The position numbers and the translations under genes were made by a program. A DNA stretch of 64,000 bases, taken from contig NZ_PEFL01000001.1 of NCBI RefSeq assembly GCF_002754475.1, forward strand, positions 1,178,001 to 1,242,000, written 5' to 3'. Each line of letters starts with the position of its first letter. The first letter of the stretch is position 1. The stretch comes from Comamonas sp. 26 (GTDB taxonomy: Bacteria; Pseudomonadota; Gammaproteobacteria; Burkholderiales; Burkholderiaceae_C). Under the pieces are notes generated by a model that saw only the letters and a list, made by a program, of their open reading frames with translations, was not told the origin of the DNA and did not search any database. Positions 48,256 to 57,460 of this stretch are shown piece by piece.

Positions 48256-48690
48256 ATGACCCGAATCTGCGCCAACTGCGGGCTACCTTTCCAATCTCAA
48301 CCACAAGTCCCCAATCAAGCCTATTGCTCGACCCCTGAATGCCAGCGGGCTCGCAAACTGCGCTGGCAGCAAGACAAGCTGCGCAACGACCCAGACTACC
48401 GAGCGAGCCAGCGCGATGCCCAGCGGGCTTGGCTTGACCGAAACCCCGGTTATTGGGCCAACTACCGCGCACGCAACTCCCAAGCGCAAAAATTAAGCCG
48501 AAATACAGTTGTGAAGGACACATCCCGCGGCTCCGCAAAATTGGACGTGTCACCACTGCCTACCGGGTTGTACCGATTGCGGCAAATCGCAGTTTCTCCA
48601 TCAGTAGCACCTGGTGGATGGCTGGTTGAACTCATGCCAGTCTGCCTCGACTGTCCTTGCAAAAAGGATGCCTGCAAAGAGAAGACTTGA
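48256..48690 (+). CDS. Small zinc-ribbon protein of the recombinase module
   Basis: A 144-residue protein beginning MTRICANCGLPF; ATG 48244 would add four residues. The N-terminus has a CxxC ... CxxxxC zinc-binding pattern (CANC, YCSTPEC), followed by an Arg/Gln/Trp-rich helical region with DYRASQRDAQRAWLDRNPGYW. A second cysteine group (CLDCPCKKDAC) is at the C-terminus. I recall proteins like this upstream of the same recombinase and ParB-like pair in other betaproteobacteria. Its role, perhaps DNA binding, is unknown. Confidence 0.7.
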   Translation: MTRICANCGLPFQSQPQVPNQAYCSTPECQRARKLRWQQDKLRNDPDYRASQRDAQRAWLDRNPGYWANYRARNSQAQKLSRNTVVKDTSRGSAKLDVSPLPTGLYRLRQIAVSPSVAPGGWLVELMPVCLDCPCKKDACKEKT

Positions 48691-48858
48691 TCGACGGCCT
48701 TGTATTTGCTCCCTATCGTTATCTCTAAATGTTTTCTCGGCCAGCTCGCATGGCAATGAATGCTGTGATGCGCACGGCATTCTGGAGGCTAAGCCTCGCC
48801 AGAAAAAACAGGGCTGCGCCGAGAAGTCCAGTTGTATTGACGAAGGCGACAGCGCACC

Positions 48859-50418
48859 ATGGCAACGACCATTGTTTCAGCCGATCCAGACTCATCACCA
48901 CTGCGCGCGGCGCAGTACGTGCGCATGTCTACGGATCACCAGCAGTATTCGACAGAAAACCAGGCTGACAAGATTCGAGAATACGCCGCCAGGCGCAATA
49001 TCGAAATCGTTAGCACCTACGCCGACGAGGGCAAGAGCGGTCTGCGCATCGATGGGCGCAAGGCGCTGCAAGAGTTGATCAAGGATGTTCAGTCCGGCAA
49101 GACTAATTTCCAGATCATTCTGGTCTATGACGTGAGCCGCTGGGGTCGCTTCCAAGATCCTGATGAGGGTGCTTATTACGAGTACATCTGCCGCAATGCC
49201 GGTATTGCGGTCGCTTACTGCGCAGAGCAGTTCGAGAACGATGGATCATCCGTTTCCAGCCTTTTCAAGACGGTCAAGCGCAGTATGGCCGGTGAATATA
49301 GCCGGGAATTGTCGACCAAGGTATTCGCGGGCCAGTGCCGCCTGATTGAGTTGGGCTTCCGCCAAGGTGGCCCTGCAGGTTACGGGTTGCGCCGCGCGTT
49401 GATCGATCAGACAGGAGCCCTCAAGGGTGAACTGGTGCGCGGAGAGCATAAAAGCCTGCAAACAGATCGCGTCATCCTCCAACCAGGGCCGGGTGCTGAA
49501 GTTGCCACCGTCAACCAGATCTACCACTGGTTTGTCGATGACAACCTGTCTGAATCAGAGATTGCAGAACGGCTCAATACCCAAGGAACTCTCACTGACC
49601 TGCAGCGCAGTTGGACGCGGGCCACGGTGCGTGAGGTGCTGTCCAACGAGAAGTACATCGGCAATAACATCTTCAATCGCCGCTCTTTCAAGCTCAAGCA
49701 GCTTCGTATCGTCAACTTACCGGAGCAGTGGGTGCGAAAAGACGGCGCATTCGAGGGCATCGTGTCACAGCCTCTGTTCTATACCGCGCAAGGTATTCTG
49801 CGTGAGCGGGCGCACCGATATACCAACGAAGAGTTGATCGACAAGCTGCGCGGACTGTATGAGCGGCACGGCTATCTCTCGGGGCTGATCATTGACGAAG
49901 CCGAAGGCGTGCCATCAGCAGCGTCCTACGCGCACCGCTTCGGTAGTCTGATTCGTGCTTACCAAACAGTCGGTTTCACGCCGGATCGGGACTACCAATA
50001 CCTTGAGGTCAATCAGTTTCTGCGTCGGCTGCACCCGGAAGTCGTTGGCGAGACCGAACGGATGATTACCGAAATCGGAGGCTCGGTCGAACGCGACCCT
50101 GCCTCCGACCTGTTGACGGTCAATCGTGAATTCACTGTCTCACTGGTGCTCACCCGGTGCCAGCAACTTGACAGCGGACGACGGCGGTGGAAGGTGCGTT
50201 TTGACACTACCCTCGCGCCGGACATCACTGTAGCTGTGCGCCTGAACGATAGCAACCAGACTGCGCTGGACTACTACCTGCTGCCGCGGCTGGATTTTGG
50301 CCAACCGCGAATCCATCTGGCAGAGCACAACAGCACTGAATTCGAGTGCTATCGCTTTGACAACTTGGACTATCTGTATGGGATGACCCGGCGCATGCGC
50401 ATCAGGAGAGTTGCATGA
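48859..50418 (+). CDS. Large serine recombinase
   Basis: A 519-residue serine recombinase. The resolvase catalytic domain is at about 15-165 with Ser24 as nucleophile (YVRMSTDHQQYS) and supporting residues in VYDVSRWGR. A Recombinase domain (about 185-310, PAGYGLRR ... NEKYIGNNIFNRR) follows, then a C-terminal region without the usual zinc ribbon. It could integrate, excise or invert the local element. The stop overlaps the next ATG by four bases (ATGA), so the three genes to 52210 form one operon. Confidence 0.9.
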   Translation: MATTIVSADPDSSPLRAAQYVRMSTDHQQYSTENQADKIREYAARRNIEIVSTYADEGKSGLRIDGRKALQELIKDVQSGKTNFQIILVYDVSRWGRFQDPDEGAYYEYICRNAGIAVAYCAEQFENDGSSVSSLFKTVKRSMAGEYSRELSTKVFAGQCRLIELGFRQGGPAGYGLRRALIDQTGALKGELVRGEHKSLQTDRVILQPGPGAEVATVNQIYHWFVDDNLSESEIAERLNTQGTLTDLQRSWTRATVREVLSNEKYIGNNIFNRRSFKLKQLRIVNLPEQWVRKDGAFEGIVSQPLFYTAQGILRERAHRYTNEELIDKLRGLYERHGYLSGLIIDEAEGVPSAASYAHRFGSLIRAYQTVGFTPDRDYQYLEVNQFLRRLHPEVVGETERMITEIGGSVERDPASDLLTVNREFTVSLVLTRCQQLDSGRRRWKVRFDTTLAPDITVAVRLNDSNQTALDYYLLPRLDFGQPRIHLAEHNSTEFECYRFDNLDYLYGMTRRMRIRRVA

Positions 50419-51332
50419 ACCCAAGCAAAGAATACCGTAAGGCGGAGCTTCGGATGATTCCGCTGGATCGCATCGAAGTGCTCAATCCCCGCGAGCGCAA
50501 CAGCCGCGTTTTTGATCAGATCGTCGGCAACATTCAGAGCATAGGTTTGAAGAAGCCCATCATCGTGACGCCCCGTCCCGGCAGCCATGGAGAGCACTAC
50601 TTGCTCATCTGTGGTGAGGGGCGGTTCAAAGCCTTCAAGACCCTGGGCCAACAGGAAATACCAGCCATGGTAATGCAGGTCGACGATGAATCAGCCTTCA
50701 TCATGAGCTTGACGGAAAACATTGCTCGCCGCAAATTCAGCCCGCTAGAACTAATGGCGGGGATTGGGCAGTTGCGGGAGCAAGGCTACGACAGGCAAAC
50801 CATCGCCAAGAAAACTGGTCTGAGTGCGGAATACGTCAAAGACATTTTGTATCTGCTCCAGCACGGTGAAGAGCGGCTTCTCATGGCCGTAGGCAGCGGG
50901 CGAATTCCTCTAAATGCGGCCATGGCCATTGCCGGCGCGGGCGATGACAAAGCAGTTCAGGAAGCCCTGCAGGAAGCCTATGAGTCGGGGCAGCTACGTG
51001 GCAACCACCTGATCCAGGCGCGGCGCGTGAACGAGCGCCGCCGGGTTCAAGGGAAAGCAGCCGTCGGCCCCGGTACCGGCTCTGCGCCGCGCAAACCTAT
51101 TGAAGGCGTTACCACATCGAGTCTGGTGCGCAACTACCAACGTGAAGTCGAACGCCAGAAACAAATGGTCAGAAAAGCGGAAGTCGCCCAGCACAGCCTG
51201 TTGTTCATCGCCGGCGGCTTGCGACAGTTGCTAGGAGACGAAAATTTCGTGAACCTACTGCGCGCCGAAGGGTTAGGCACCTTACCGCAGTACCTGGCCG
51301 ATCGCGTCTGGAAGAAAGGCAAAGGAGTATGA
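50415..51332 (+). CDS. ParB/RepB-like protein 1
   Basis: A 305-residue protein with a ParB N-terminal (Srx-fold) domain (about 10-100: PLDRIEVLNPRERN, ICGEGRFKAFKTLGQQEIPA, TENIARRKFSPLELM) and a helix-turn-helix (about 120-150, QTIAKKTGLSAEYVKDIL). A RepB-type C-terminal region follows. No ParA lies nearby. It is coupled to the recombinase and to the second ParB-like gene by ATGA overlaps, so it probably serves DNA recognition for recombination rather than plasmid partition. Confidence 0.85.
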   Translation: MNPSKEYRKAELRMIPLDRIEVLNPRERNSRVFDQIVGNIQSIGLKKPIIVTPRPGSHGEHYLLICGEGRFKAFKTLGQQEIPAMVMQVDDESAFIMSLTENIARRKFSPLELMAGIGQLREQGYDRQTIAKKTGLSAEYVKDILYLLQHGEERLLMAVGSGRIPLNAAMAIAGAGDDKAVQEALQEAYESGQLRGNHLIQARRVNERRRVQGKAAVGPGTGSAPRKPIEGVTTSSLVRNYQREVERQKQMVRKAEVAQHSLLFIAGGLRQLLGDENFVNLLRAEGLGTLPQYLADRVWKKGKGV

Positions 51333-52210
51333 GCAAGAAGCCCCCTTTAGGCTTCATTCCCGAGCCACTCCTTCTACCGCTGTCTGCCATCCTGCCATTG
51401 CGCAAAAACCCAGCAGGGCTGCAGACGTCTCGAAAATTCAAGCAGATCATCGCCTCCATTGAGGCCGTGGGCCTGATTGAGCCACTGTCTGTCGGTAAAC
51501 CCAACCGGGCAGGACAGTACATCCTGCTAGACGGACATACTCGCCTGGTGGCGCTGATGCAACTGGGCTTCGACAAAGCTCCATGCTTGGTGGCCATTGA
51601 TGACGAAAGCTACACCTACAACAACCAGCTCAATCGACTCTCCTCGATTCAGGAGCACGTCATGATCCGACGCGCCGTTGAACGCGGCGTGTCCCCAGAA
51701 AAACTAGCCATAGCTTTAGATGTGGACATCAGTCACATCATCAAGAAGCTGAACTTGCTGGATGGCATCTGCCCCGAAGCGGTCGAGTTGCTGCGCGACC
51801 AGAATTTCTCACCCAATCTGGGAGCGGTTCTCCGAAAGCTCAAACCCACACGGCAGATCGAATGTGTGGAATTGATGATCAGCGCCAACAACATCACTGT
51901 CGCCTACGCTCAGGCCCTGGTGGCAGCCACACCTAGCAATATGCTCGTCGGCGAAATCAAGACAAGAAAGGTGACCGGAGTCAGTTCTGAGCAAATGTCG
52001 AAGATGGAGTGGGAAATGGGCAACCTTCAAGAACAATTCAAGCTCGCTGAGCAGTCATATAGCCAGGACGTGCTCAATCTGGTACTGGCCAAAGGCTACC
52101 TAGCGAAGCTCATGGCGAATGAGGCCGTCCTGCGGTATTTGACCAAACACCACAACGACATGTTCAACGAATTCGATCGCATCGTGCGCATGAAGAATCT
52201 GGACAAGTGA
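51329..52210 (+). CDS. ParB/RepB-like protein 2
   Basis: A 293-residue paralogue-like companion of the preceding protein. The ParB box is LLDGHTRLVALMQLGFD (about 65-82) and a helix-turn-helix segment is near 115-140 (PEKLAIALDVDISHIIKKLN). It is clearly diverged from protein 1 rather than a recent copy. Translation is coupled by ATGA overlap. It closes the recombinase operon. Confidence 0.82.
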   Translation: MSKKPPLGFIPEPLLLPLSAILPLRKNPAGLQTSRKFKQIIASIEAVGLIEPLSVGKPNRAGQYILLDGHTRLVALMQLGFDKAPCLVAIDDESYTYNNQLNRLSSIQEHVMIRRAVERGVSPEKLAIALDVDISHIIKKLNLLDGICPEAVELLRDQNFSPNLGAVLRKLKPTRQIECVELMISANNITVAYAQALVAATPSNMLVGEIKTRKVTGVSSEQMSKMEWEMGNLQEQFKLAEQSYSQDVLNLVLAKGYLAKLMANEAVLRYLTKHHNDMFNEFDRIVRMKNLDK

Positions 52211-52303
52211 CCGGCCCTTCTTCAGGTGATCAGTGCCTGAACATCGCCGGAGCATTACCGTCCATTGCGCCTTGCCTGAGATGCGTGGAGGGAGTGTCCT
52301 CCA

Positions 52304-53926
52304 TCAATCCAATGGCAGCGCCTTCGGCTTGCAGGCGGCCATGCTGCTTTTATTGTGGCTGGCTATGGTATTCATGGCTCCCAGCAAGCCCGCGTTCTTG
52401 CCTTTGAAGTCCATCCAGCCTTGCTGCCAAAGGGCTTGAAAAAGCTTGCTGGCCTCGTCGGCACCCGCGCCCACCCCTTGGATCATGATCGGGTGCATGA
52501 AACTCAGCTGTACTCTTGATCCTTCCGTTTTCAGCTTAGCGATGTTGGCTTTGATTGCCGAAGCATAGCGCTGCGCCAGTTCCTCATGCAATTGCTGCAC
52601 GCTGTCTCGGGAGGCGTTCGTGAACAAGCGCTGCATGGTGATGACTTTGAAGTCGCCGTCGCTATCGGTCTGCACTGCCACAGTAGTCGCATAGCCTGAC
52701 TTGCTTTCGTAATAGCCTTCGAGGCGGAACGCACCGCAAAACCTCGGCTTGGTTTTGGCCATCAGCTTGGGCAAGCCCTGGTCAAAGTTCAGGCTTGACC
52801 CCGTCGCGAATCCCATGGGGTTCGCTTTGATGTTCACGGTACCTCGAAACCCTTCCTTTCGATTCACCGGCTGGGGCACAAAGTACATGGCTAGCGCCAC
52901 GGTATCGGCATTGCGTTTACCTCCGAGTGCCTGCTCTGCCAATTCGTATGCCTGAACCAGATGGAATAGGTTTTTGAGCAGTTGATCACGCCCTGAGTTA
53001 TAGGATGTGGGCCACGTCATTGCTTCCTTCTCAAGGCCCTCCTTGTCGCCCTTACGGTACAAGGCTTCCATGCGCTTGAAACTTTCCTCAGCATTTGGAG
53101 GCAAAGTGCCGTGCAGAGTGAGGCCAGAGCGCAATTGTTCACCCAAAGTCAACACAGGCTCAAAAGGTGCGTTCAAGGTCTGAATGGATGCTCCCAGGCA
53201 AATTCCATCAATGCAAAGCGGCGGCAAAGCAGCAGCAGCTTCAGAAGTAGAAGCTGCTCCCGTGGTGATGGCGGCTCTTTGCGCGCCAGCTTGTGCAACA
53301 GTTCTCCCATCGACGCTGACGGGGGGTGTTGCAGCTGACAACGAAGGTGATGCATTAGGAGGCACCGCTTGCCCCGCTCGCACCACGTTGTTACGTGCAG
53401 CTGGCTTTCCGCCGGGTTCTATGGTCACCTGCTCAACACCCACAGCTGGTTTTGAAGCAGTGTTCACAACCTTGGTAGTCGAAATGGGCACCGTGGACTG
53501 AGGCATTGCAGCAGGCTGCGCTGAAGCAGCTACTGGCGCTGGCTTGCGCGTGGCACCTGCCAATGCAGCCTTGTCATAGAGCAACTTCAAGCGGATTGCG
53601 TGCACATCCCCTGTGCTGGTCGCAACACGCAGCACCTTCACGGCCCCCCTGGCAGGTGGAAACTTGCGCAAATCAACGACCCAATGCTCGCCTAGATCAT
53701 CAAAGGGAATGTCGGGTGTCAGCACCGTGTACATGTAGAGCGACGGATGGGGGCTACTGACGCTACACAGTTCAGTGTCCGGGTTTTGGCACTCGGCGTA
53801 GTAGTTATAGACGTTTGACTCCAGCTGGGTGCCGCTGCGAACGCCTACAGGCTGTGCCCAAGCGCCCAGAGCAAGCCCCAACACTCCCACTGCTGTGCAC
53901 CAGCGCATTCCCTCTCTCACTACCAT
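52304..53926 (-). CDS. Large exported protein of unknown function
   Basis: A 540-residue protein with a signal peptide cleaved near AWA-QP (residue 25). The N-terminal 100 residues look globular and Cys-containing (YAECQNPDTELCS). A low-complexity Ala/Ser/Pro/Thr/Val linker of about 110 residues follows, then a C-terminal domain (about 235-540) that starts at CIDGICLGASIQTL and includes FCGAFRLEGYYESKSGY. ATG 53926 has AAGGA upstream; ATG 53908 is an alternative. No family is recognised. It is divergent from the XRE gene and shares its operator region. Confidence 0.7.
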   Translation of the reverse strand: MVVREGMRWCTAVGVLGLALGAWAQPVGVRSGTQLESNVYNYYAECQNPDTELCSVSSPHPSLYMYTVLTPDIPFDDLGEHWVVDLRKFPPARGAVKVLRVATSTGDVHAIRLKLLYDKAALAGATRKPAPVAASAQPAAMPQSTVPISTTKVVNTASKPAVGVEQVTIEPGGKPAARNNVVRAGQAVPPNASPSLSAATPPVSVDGRTVAQAGAQRAAITTGAASTSEAAAALPPLCIDGICLGASIQTLNAPFEPVLTLGEQLRSGLTLHGTLPPNAEESFKRMEALYRKGDKEGLEKEAMTWPTSYNSGRDQLLKNLFHLVQAYELAEQALGGKRNADTVALAMYFVPQPVNRKEGFRGTVNIKANPMGFATGSSLNFDQGLPKLMAKTKPRFCGAFRLEGYYESKSGYATTVAVQTDSDGDFKVITMQRLFTNASRDSVQQLHEELAQRYASAIKANIAKLKTEGSRVQLSFMHPIMIQGVGAGADEASKLFQALWQQGWMDFKGKNAGLLGAMNTIASHNKSSMAACKPKALPLD

Positions 53927-53975
53927 GCTTTGTCCTTCTTATTGAGCTGAGCAACCGCATCGCGCCACAGCATAA

Positions 53976-53990
53976 CTACGTAACTCGTAG
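53976..53990. promoter_or_regulatory. XRE operator copy 1
   Basis: CTACG-TAACT-CGTAG, a perfect 5-bp inverted repeat with five-base spacer, between the XRE gene and the divergent exported protein gene. It matches copy 2 exactly in both half sites. Confidence 0.8.
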
Positions 53991-54009
53991 TATCGAGAAT
54001 AAAGCATAA

Positions 54010-54024
54010 CTACGAATCTCGTAG
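54010..54024. promoter_or_regulatory. XRE operator copy 2
   Basis: CTACG-AATCT-CGTAG, same half sites as copy 1, 34 bp centre to centre (about three helical turns). It lies 17 bp upstream of the XRE start, fitting autoregulation. CATAACTACG is also repeated directly in front of both. Confidence 0.8.
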
Positions 54025-54041
54025 CCTTTTGAAGGTGCGAG

Positions 54042-54368
54042 ATGTCCGACGCGGATGAACAATGGGGCGCGAGGCTCAAACAGGCCCGCTTGGCTGCGGG
54101 GCTGTCGCAAAAGATGCTGGGGATTGAGGCGGGAATCGATGCGTTCGTAGCCAGCACGCGCATCAATCGCTATGAACTTGGCATCCACAAGCCAGACTTG
54201 CTGACGGTGCGGAAGTTGGCTGAGGTGCTGAAGGTGCCGATGGCGTTTTTCTACGCCGACACGGACGATGAAATTGCTGAACTGTTGTTCAAGTACAGCA
54301 AGGCTGGTGACGAAGTCCGTCTGAAGATTCAAACGCTTCTTGCTAACCAGCCTTCGCAGAGTACTTAA
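54042..54368 (+). CDS. XRE-family helix-turn-helix regulator
   Basis: A 108-residue regulator with the HTH at about 10-65 (LKQARLAAGLSQKMLGIEAG ... KPDLLTVRKLAEVLKVP) and a short C-terminal helix for dimerisation. GAAGG precedes the ATG. Two identical palindromic operators lie just upstream. Its 3' end overlaps the 3' end of the convergent res gene by four bases, so it may be a control element of the restriction locus or of the exported protein. Confidence 0.88.
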   Translation: MSDADEQWGARLKQARLAAGLSQKMLGIEAGIDAFVASTRINRYELGIHKPDLLTVRKLAEVLKVPMAFFYADTDDEIAELLFKYSKAGDEVRLKIQTLLANQPSQST

Positions 54369-57300
54369 GCCGAAGTACCTTCGACAAGATGGGCGCGCTC
54401 AATAAGACCATCCACGTCTTTGAACTTGCCGTAAATTGCCGGGTTTTCGTCGACAGCTAAAGCTTCAAAGTGCGCGGCCCCGCACTTGATCTTGCCACCC
54501 TCACGGTCGCGCAGGTCATCCTCAAACAGGCTGCTTTTCGTTTCAACAACGAAGTACAAACGCTCTTGGCCATCGCGTTCAATCAGCACGGCCCAGTCAG
54601 GGTTGTAAGTTCCCAAGGGTGTGGGCACCTTGAACCAGCCGGGTAGCTTGGCATAGACTTTCACGGCCTCGTTTTTCTCTAAGGTTTCAGCAAAGTCACG
54701 TTCAACGGCAGAGTCATAGACCACGTGCTGATAAACGGACTTTTGTGTGTCCTGCACCAAGTTCTTCAGGTAGCCCGTTAGCTCTTCGGTTTCAAACAGC
54801 TCCTGGGCGTAGTAGTCGTCGTCGCCCAGCCGCTGGTACTTGATGCCATCCACCAAGGCCAAACGTTTGCAGCGGTTGATGGCATCGGCCGTCAATTCAA
54901 TGAATTGCTGCGGATTGCGCTTGAACTCCTGCAGGCGAGTGCTTTCGGTGAGGATGTATGCAATCGTTTTACGTGTCAGCTGGGTACGATCCTGCAACTC
55001 GGTCAGCACATCAGGCAATTCGATGTCGTTTTCATCAATTGCGACAGGGCTGGAAACTGCCACCTCCGATGCATCCACCCCCGCTTTGGTGATGGACATT
55101 TCAGCCTTTTTCCAGAGCAGGCGCGTCTTGGCCACAGGGGGCATGTCATTCAAAGCATCAATGCATTTTTTGATCAACAGGGCATTGTCAAATTGCACAC
55201 GGTAGGTGGTCTTGTGCTTGATGCGATCCCACAGCGCCTTGAATTCTGGGCTCACAAGGACCGACTTGCGCACGGGAACAGTCTTGCGCTCATCTGCATC
55301 TTTGATCTCCAGCTTGCCGGTGATCTTTTTCAGCACAGCGGCAATTTGATCTTTTTGTGCAGTGAACTCTTCGGGCAGTACCAAGGTACCTTCCTTTAGG
55401 GCGGTGCGCAGGGTGTCCTGCACCTTGCCTTTGCTGTCGATGTAGCCTTGTGACTTCAAATGCGCCCACAGCGCCTTGGATGCATCAAACCCCAAGGGAG
55501 CCACATTGCCGTTTTCCTGGCCTACGCCAATGCCTGCGAACTCATGGTCTTTGACAATGCCAAACTGAATCCCCGTGTCTTTTTCAATGTCGCGCTGCAG
55601 GTTTTCGGCAAACTGCTCGTAGCTCTCGGTCGCAATCACCGTCAAGGTGTTGACCTCAAAGCCACGCAAGCGCTCGCCCTTTTGGTTCACGCACAGGCGC
55701 AGGCCACGGCCAATGGTCTGACGGCGCCAGCGCTCCGTATCGCGGGTGGAGAAATTGCAGATTTGAAAGACGTTCGGGTTGTCCCAGCCTTCTTTCAGTG
55801 CCGAGTGCGAAAAGATGAATTTCAGTGGCGATGAAAAGCTCAGCAGCTTTTCCTTGTCACGCATGATCAGGCTGTAGGTGTCGTCATCCGCGGCGGTGCT
55901 GCCGCTGGTGTCCTTCACCACCTCCACCGTTTTGCCACCAATTTTTTTCTTGTCGATGGAGAAGTAGCCGTTGTGCACCTCGCTGGCCGCTGCCGACAGG
56001 TCCACTTCTGCAAACAGGCTTTGGTAGTCCGGGTGCTTGGCCAGGCGTTTGTACTCTTCCTCAAACATCAAGGCGTACTCGCCTTTGACAGCGTTGCCCT
56101 GTTCGTCGTACTGGCGATACTTGGCCACTTCATCGATAAAGAACAGGCTCAGCACCTTCACGCCCAAGGGACGCAGGCGTTTCTCTTTGTCCAGGTGCTC
56201 TTTGATAGTGCGGGCAATCATGGCGCGCTGCACGGCCCTGGGGTCTACATCGCCCCAAGCCTCGCCCACACGCAAGAACTCTTCACCACCAGGCACTTTC
56301 AGCTCAACGAACTGATCCGCCTTGGCTGCACGAATTTCGCCAATGCGCACATTGGCGTAAAGCGGGCGGCCTGTCTCTTGTTCTAGGTCGAAGCCATCTT
56401 GCACCGTGATCGTTTCGCGCCGCACAGCGCCTGCGGCGTTCTCGCGGTCCACTTCAATGCTGGCAGTAATGACGCCTTTTTTGTTGGCCACGGTCAGCAG
56501 CTTCACATAAGGTTTGTTGCTTCCACCTTGCACGGTGGCTGCAGCTACCTCAATTTGCTTGACCAGCTTTTGCTCATACGCATCCACCGCATCCAGCCGG
56601 TACACCATGTTGTGCTTGTCCACATGGGTGGCTGAATAACGCAGCGTGCACAACGGGTCCATGTGTGCCAAGGCTTTTTTGCCCTTGCCGTCCATGCCGC
56701 CATCCACACTTTGCGGCTCATCCACGATCAAGATGGGGCGCGTGCTGCGGATCAGGTCAATCGGGCGCTCACCGCCCGTTTTCTCGCTGGCGCGGTACAT
56801 CTTGTTCTTTGACTTTTCGCGGCGCTTGGCTTCATCAGATTCTTCTGCGGCAGCGGCTGCTTCATCCCCAAACTTGTTGATGGCACCCACGGTGATGACC
56901 ATGATTTGAATATTGGGGCTGGTTGCAAAATTGCGCACCTCACCTAAGCGGTCTGAGTTGTACTGAAAGAACTCATAGCCTTTGGCTCCGGGGTACAAGC
57001 CTTCAAAGTGCTCGCGGGTGATCTGCAGGGTTTTGTTCACCCCTTCCTTGATGGCCACCGACGGCACAACCACCACAAACTTGGTAAAGCCGTAGCGCTC
57101 GTTCAGCTCAAATACCGTGCGCAGGTACACATAGGTTTTGCCCGTGCCGGTTTCCATTTCTACGGTGAAGTCCAGTGCCTGCTTAGGGTTTAGCTTGGCA
57201 GATGGCGGCACGCCATTGCGCAACTGCACTTTTTGCAGGTTTTCAGAAATTTCAATGTCCGGCAGCAGCTTCAAGGCGTTGCCCACGCCACCGCTGTCTG

Positions 57301-57460
57301 AGAACTGCTTGCCTTCAAAGCTGCGCTGCTGGTCGTCTGTGGCTACAGGGGCAGCCACCGAAAAAACCGAATGAAAAACCTCCTGCCCACGAAATAGATC
57401 GCATACGGCATCCATCGCTGCTTTTTGGTAGGGAAGGTCAGATTCAAAATGCAGTTTCAT
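54365..57460 (-). CDS. Type III restriction endonuclease, Res subunit
   Basis: A 1031-residue ATP-dependent restriction subunit. The helicase core has METGTGKT (102-109, Walker A) and VDEPQ near 248 (a DExx box), followed by later motifs such as QTIGRGLRLCVN. The C-terminal PD-(D/E)xK nuclease region shows NPDWAVLI ... YFVVETKSS near 955-985. It cuts DNA after meeting two unmethylated sites in the head-to-head arrangement typical of type III systems. Coupled by a four-base overlap to the RhuM-like gene upstream. Confidence 0.93.
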   Translation of the reverse strand: MKLHFESDLPYQKAAMDAVCDLFRGQEVFHSVFSVAAPVATDDQQRSFEGKQFSDSGGVGNALKLLPDIEISENLQKVQLRNGVPPSAKLNPKQALDFTVEMETGTGKTYVYLRTVFELNERYGFTKFVVVVPSVAIKEGVNKTLQITREHFEGLYPGAKGYEFFQYNSDRLGEVRNFATSPNIQIMVITVGAINKFGDEAAAAAEESDEAKRREKSKNKMYRASEKTGGERPIDLIRSTRPILIVDEPQSVDGGMDGKGKKALAHMDPLCTLRYSATHVDKHNMVYRLDAVDAYEQKLVKQIEVAAATVQGGSNKPYVKLLTVANKKGVITASIEVDRENAAGAVRRETITVQDGFDLEQETGRPLYANVRIGEIRAAKADQFVELKVPGGEEFLRVGEAWGDVDPRAVQRAMIARTIKEHLDKEKRLRPLGVKVLSLFFIDEVAKYRQYDEQGNAVKGEYALMFEEEYKRLAKHPDYQSLFAEVDLSAAASEVHNGYFSIDKKKIGGKTVEVVKDTSGSTAADDDTYSLIMRDKEKLLSFSSPLKFIFSHSALKEGWDNPNVFQICNFSTRDTERWRRQTIGRGLRLCVNQKGERLRGFEVNTLTVIATESYEQFAENLQRDIEKDTGIQFGIVKDHEFAGIGVGQENGNVAPLGFDASKALWAHLKSQGYIDSKGKVQDTLRTALKEGTLVLPEEFTAQKDQIAAVLKKITGKLEIKDADERKTVPVRKSVLVSPEFKALWDRIKHKTTYRVQFDNALLIKKCIDALNDMPPVAKTRLLWKKAEMSITKAGVDASEVAVSSPVAIDENDIELPDVLTELQDRTQLTRKTIAYILTESTRLQEFKRNPQQFIELTADAINRCKRLALVDGIKYQRLGDDDYYAQELFETEELTGYLKNLVQDTQKSVYQHVVYDSAVERDFAETLEKNEAVKVYAKLPGWFKVPTPLGTYNPDWAVLIERDGQERLYFVVETKSSLFEDDLRDREGGKIKCGAAHFEALAVDENPAIYGKFKDVDGLIERAHLVEGTSA

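Noticed and set aside
50415..52210. Plasmid partition operon
   Set aside because: No ParA ATPase, replication gene or parS cluster is present; the ParB-like genes are coupled to a recombinase.
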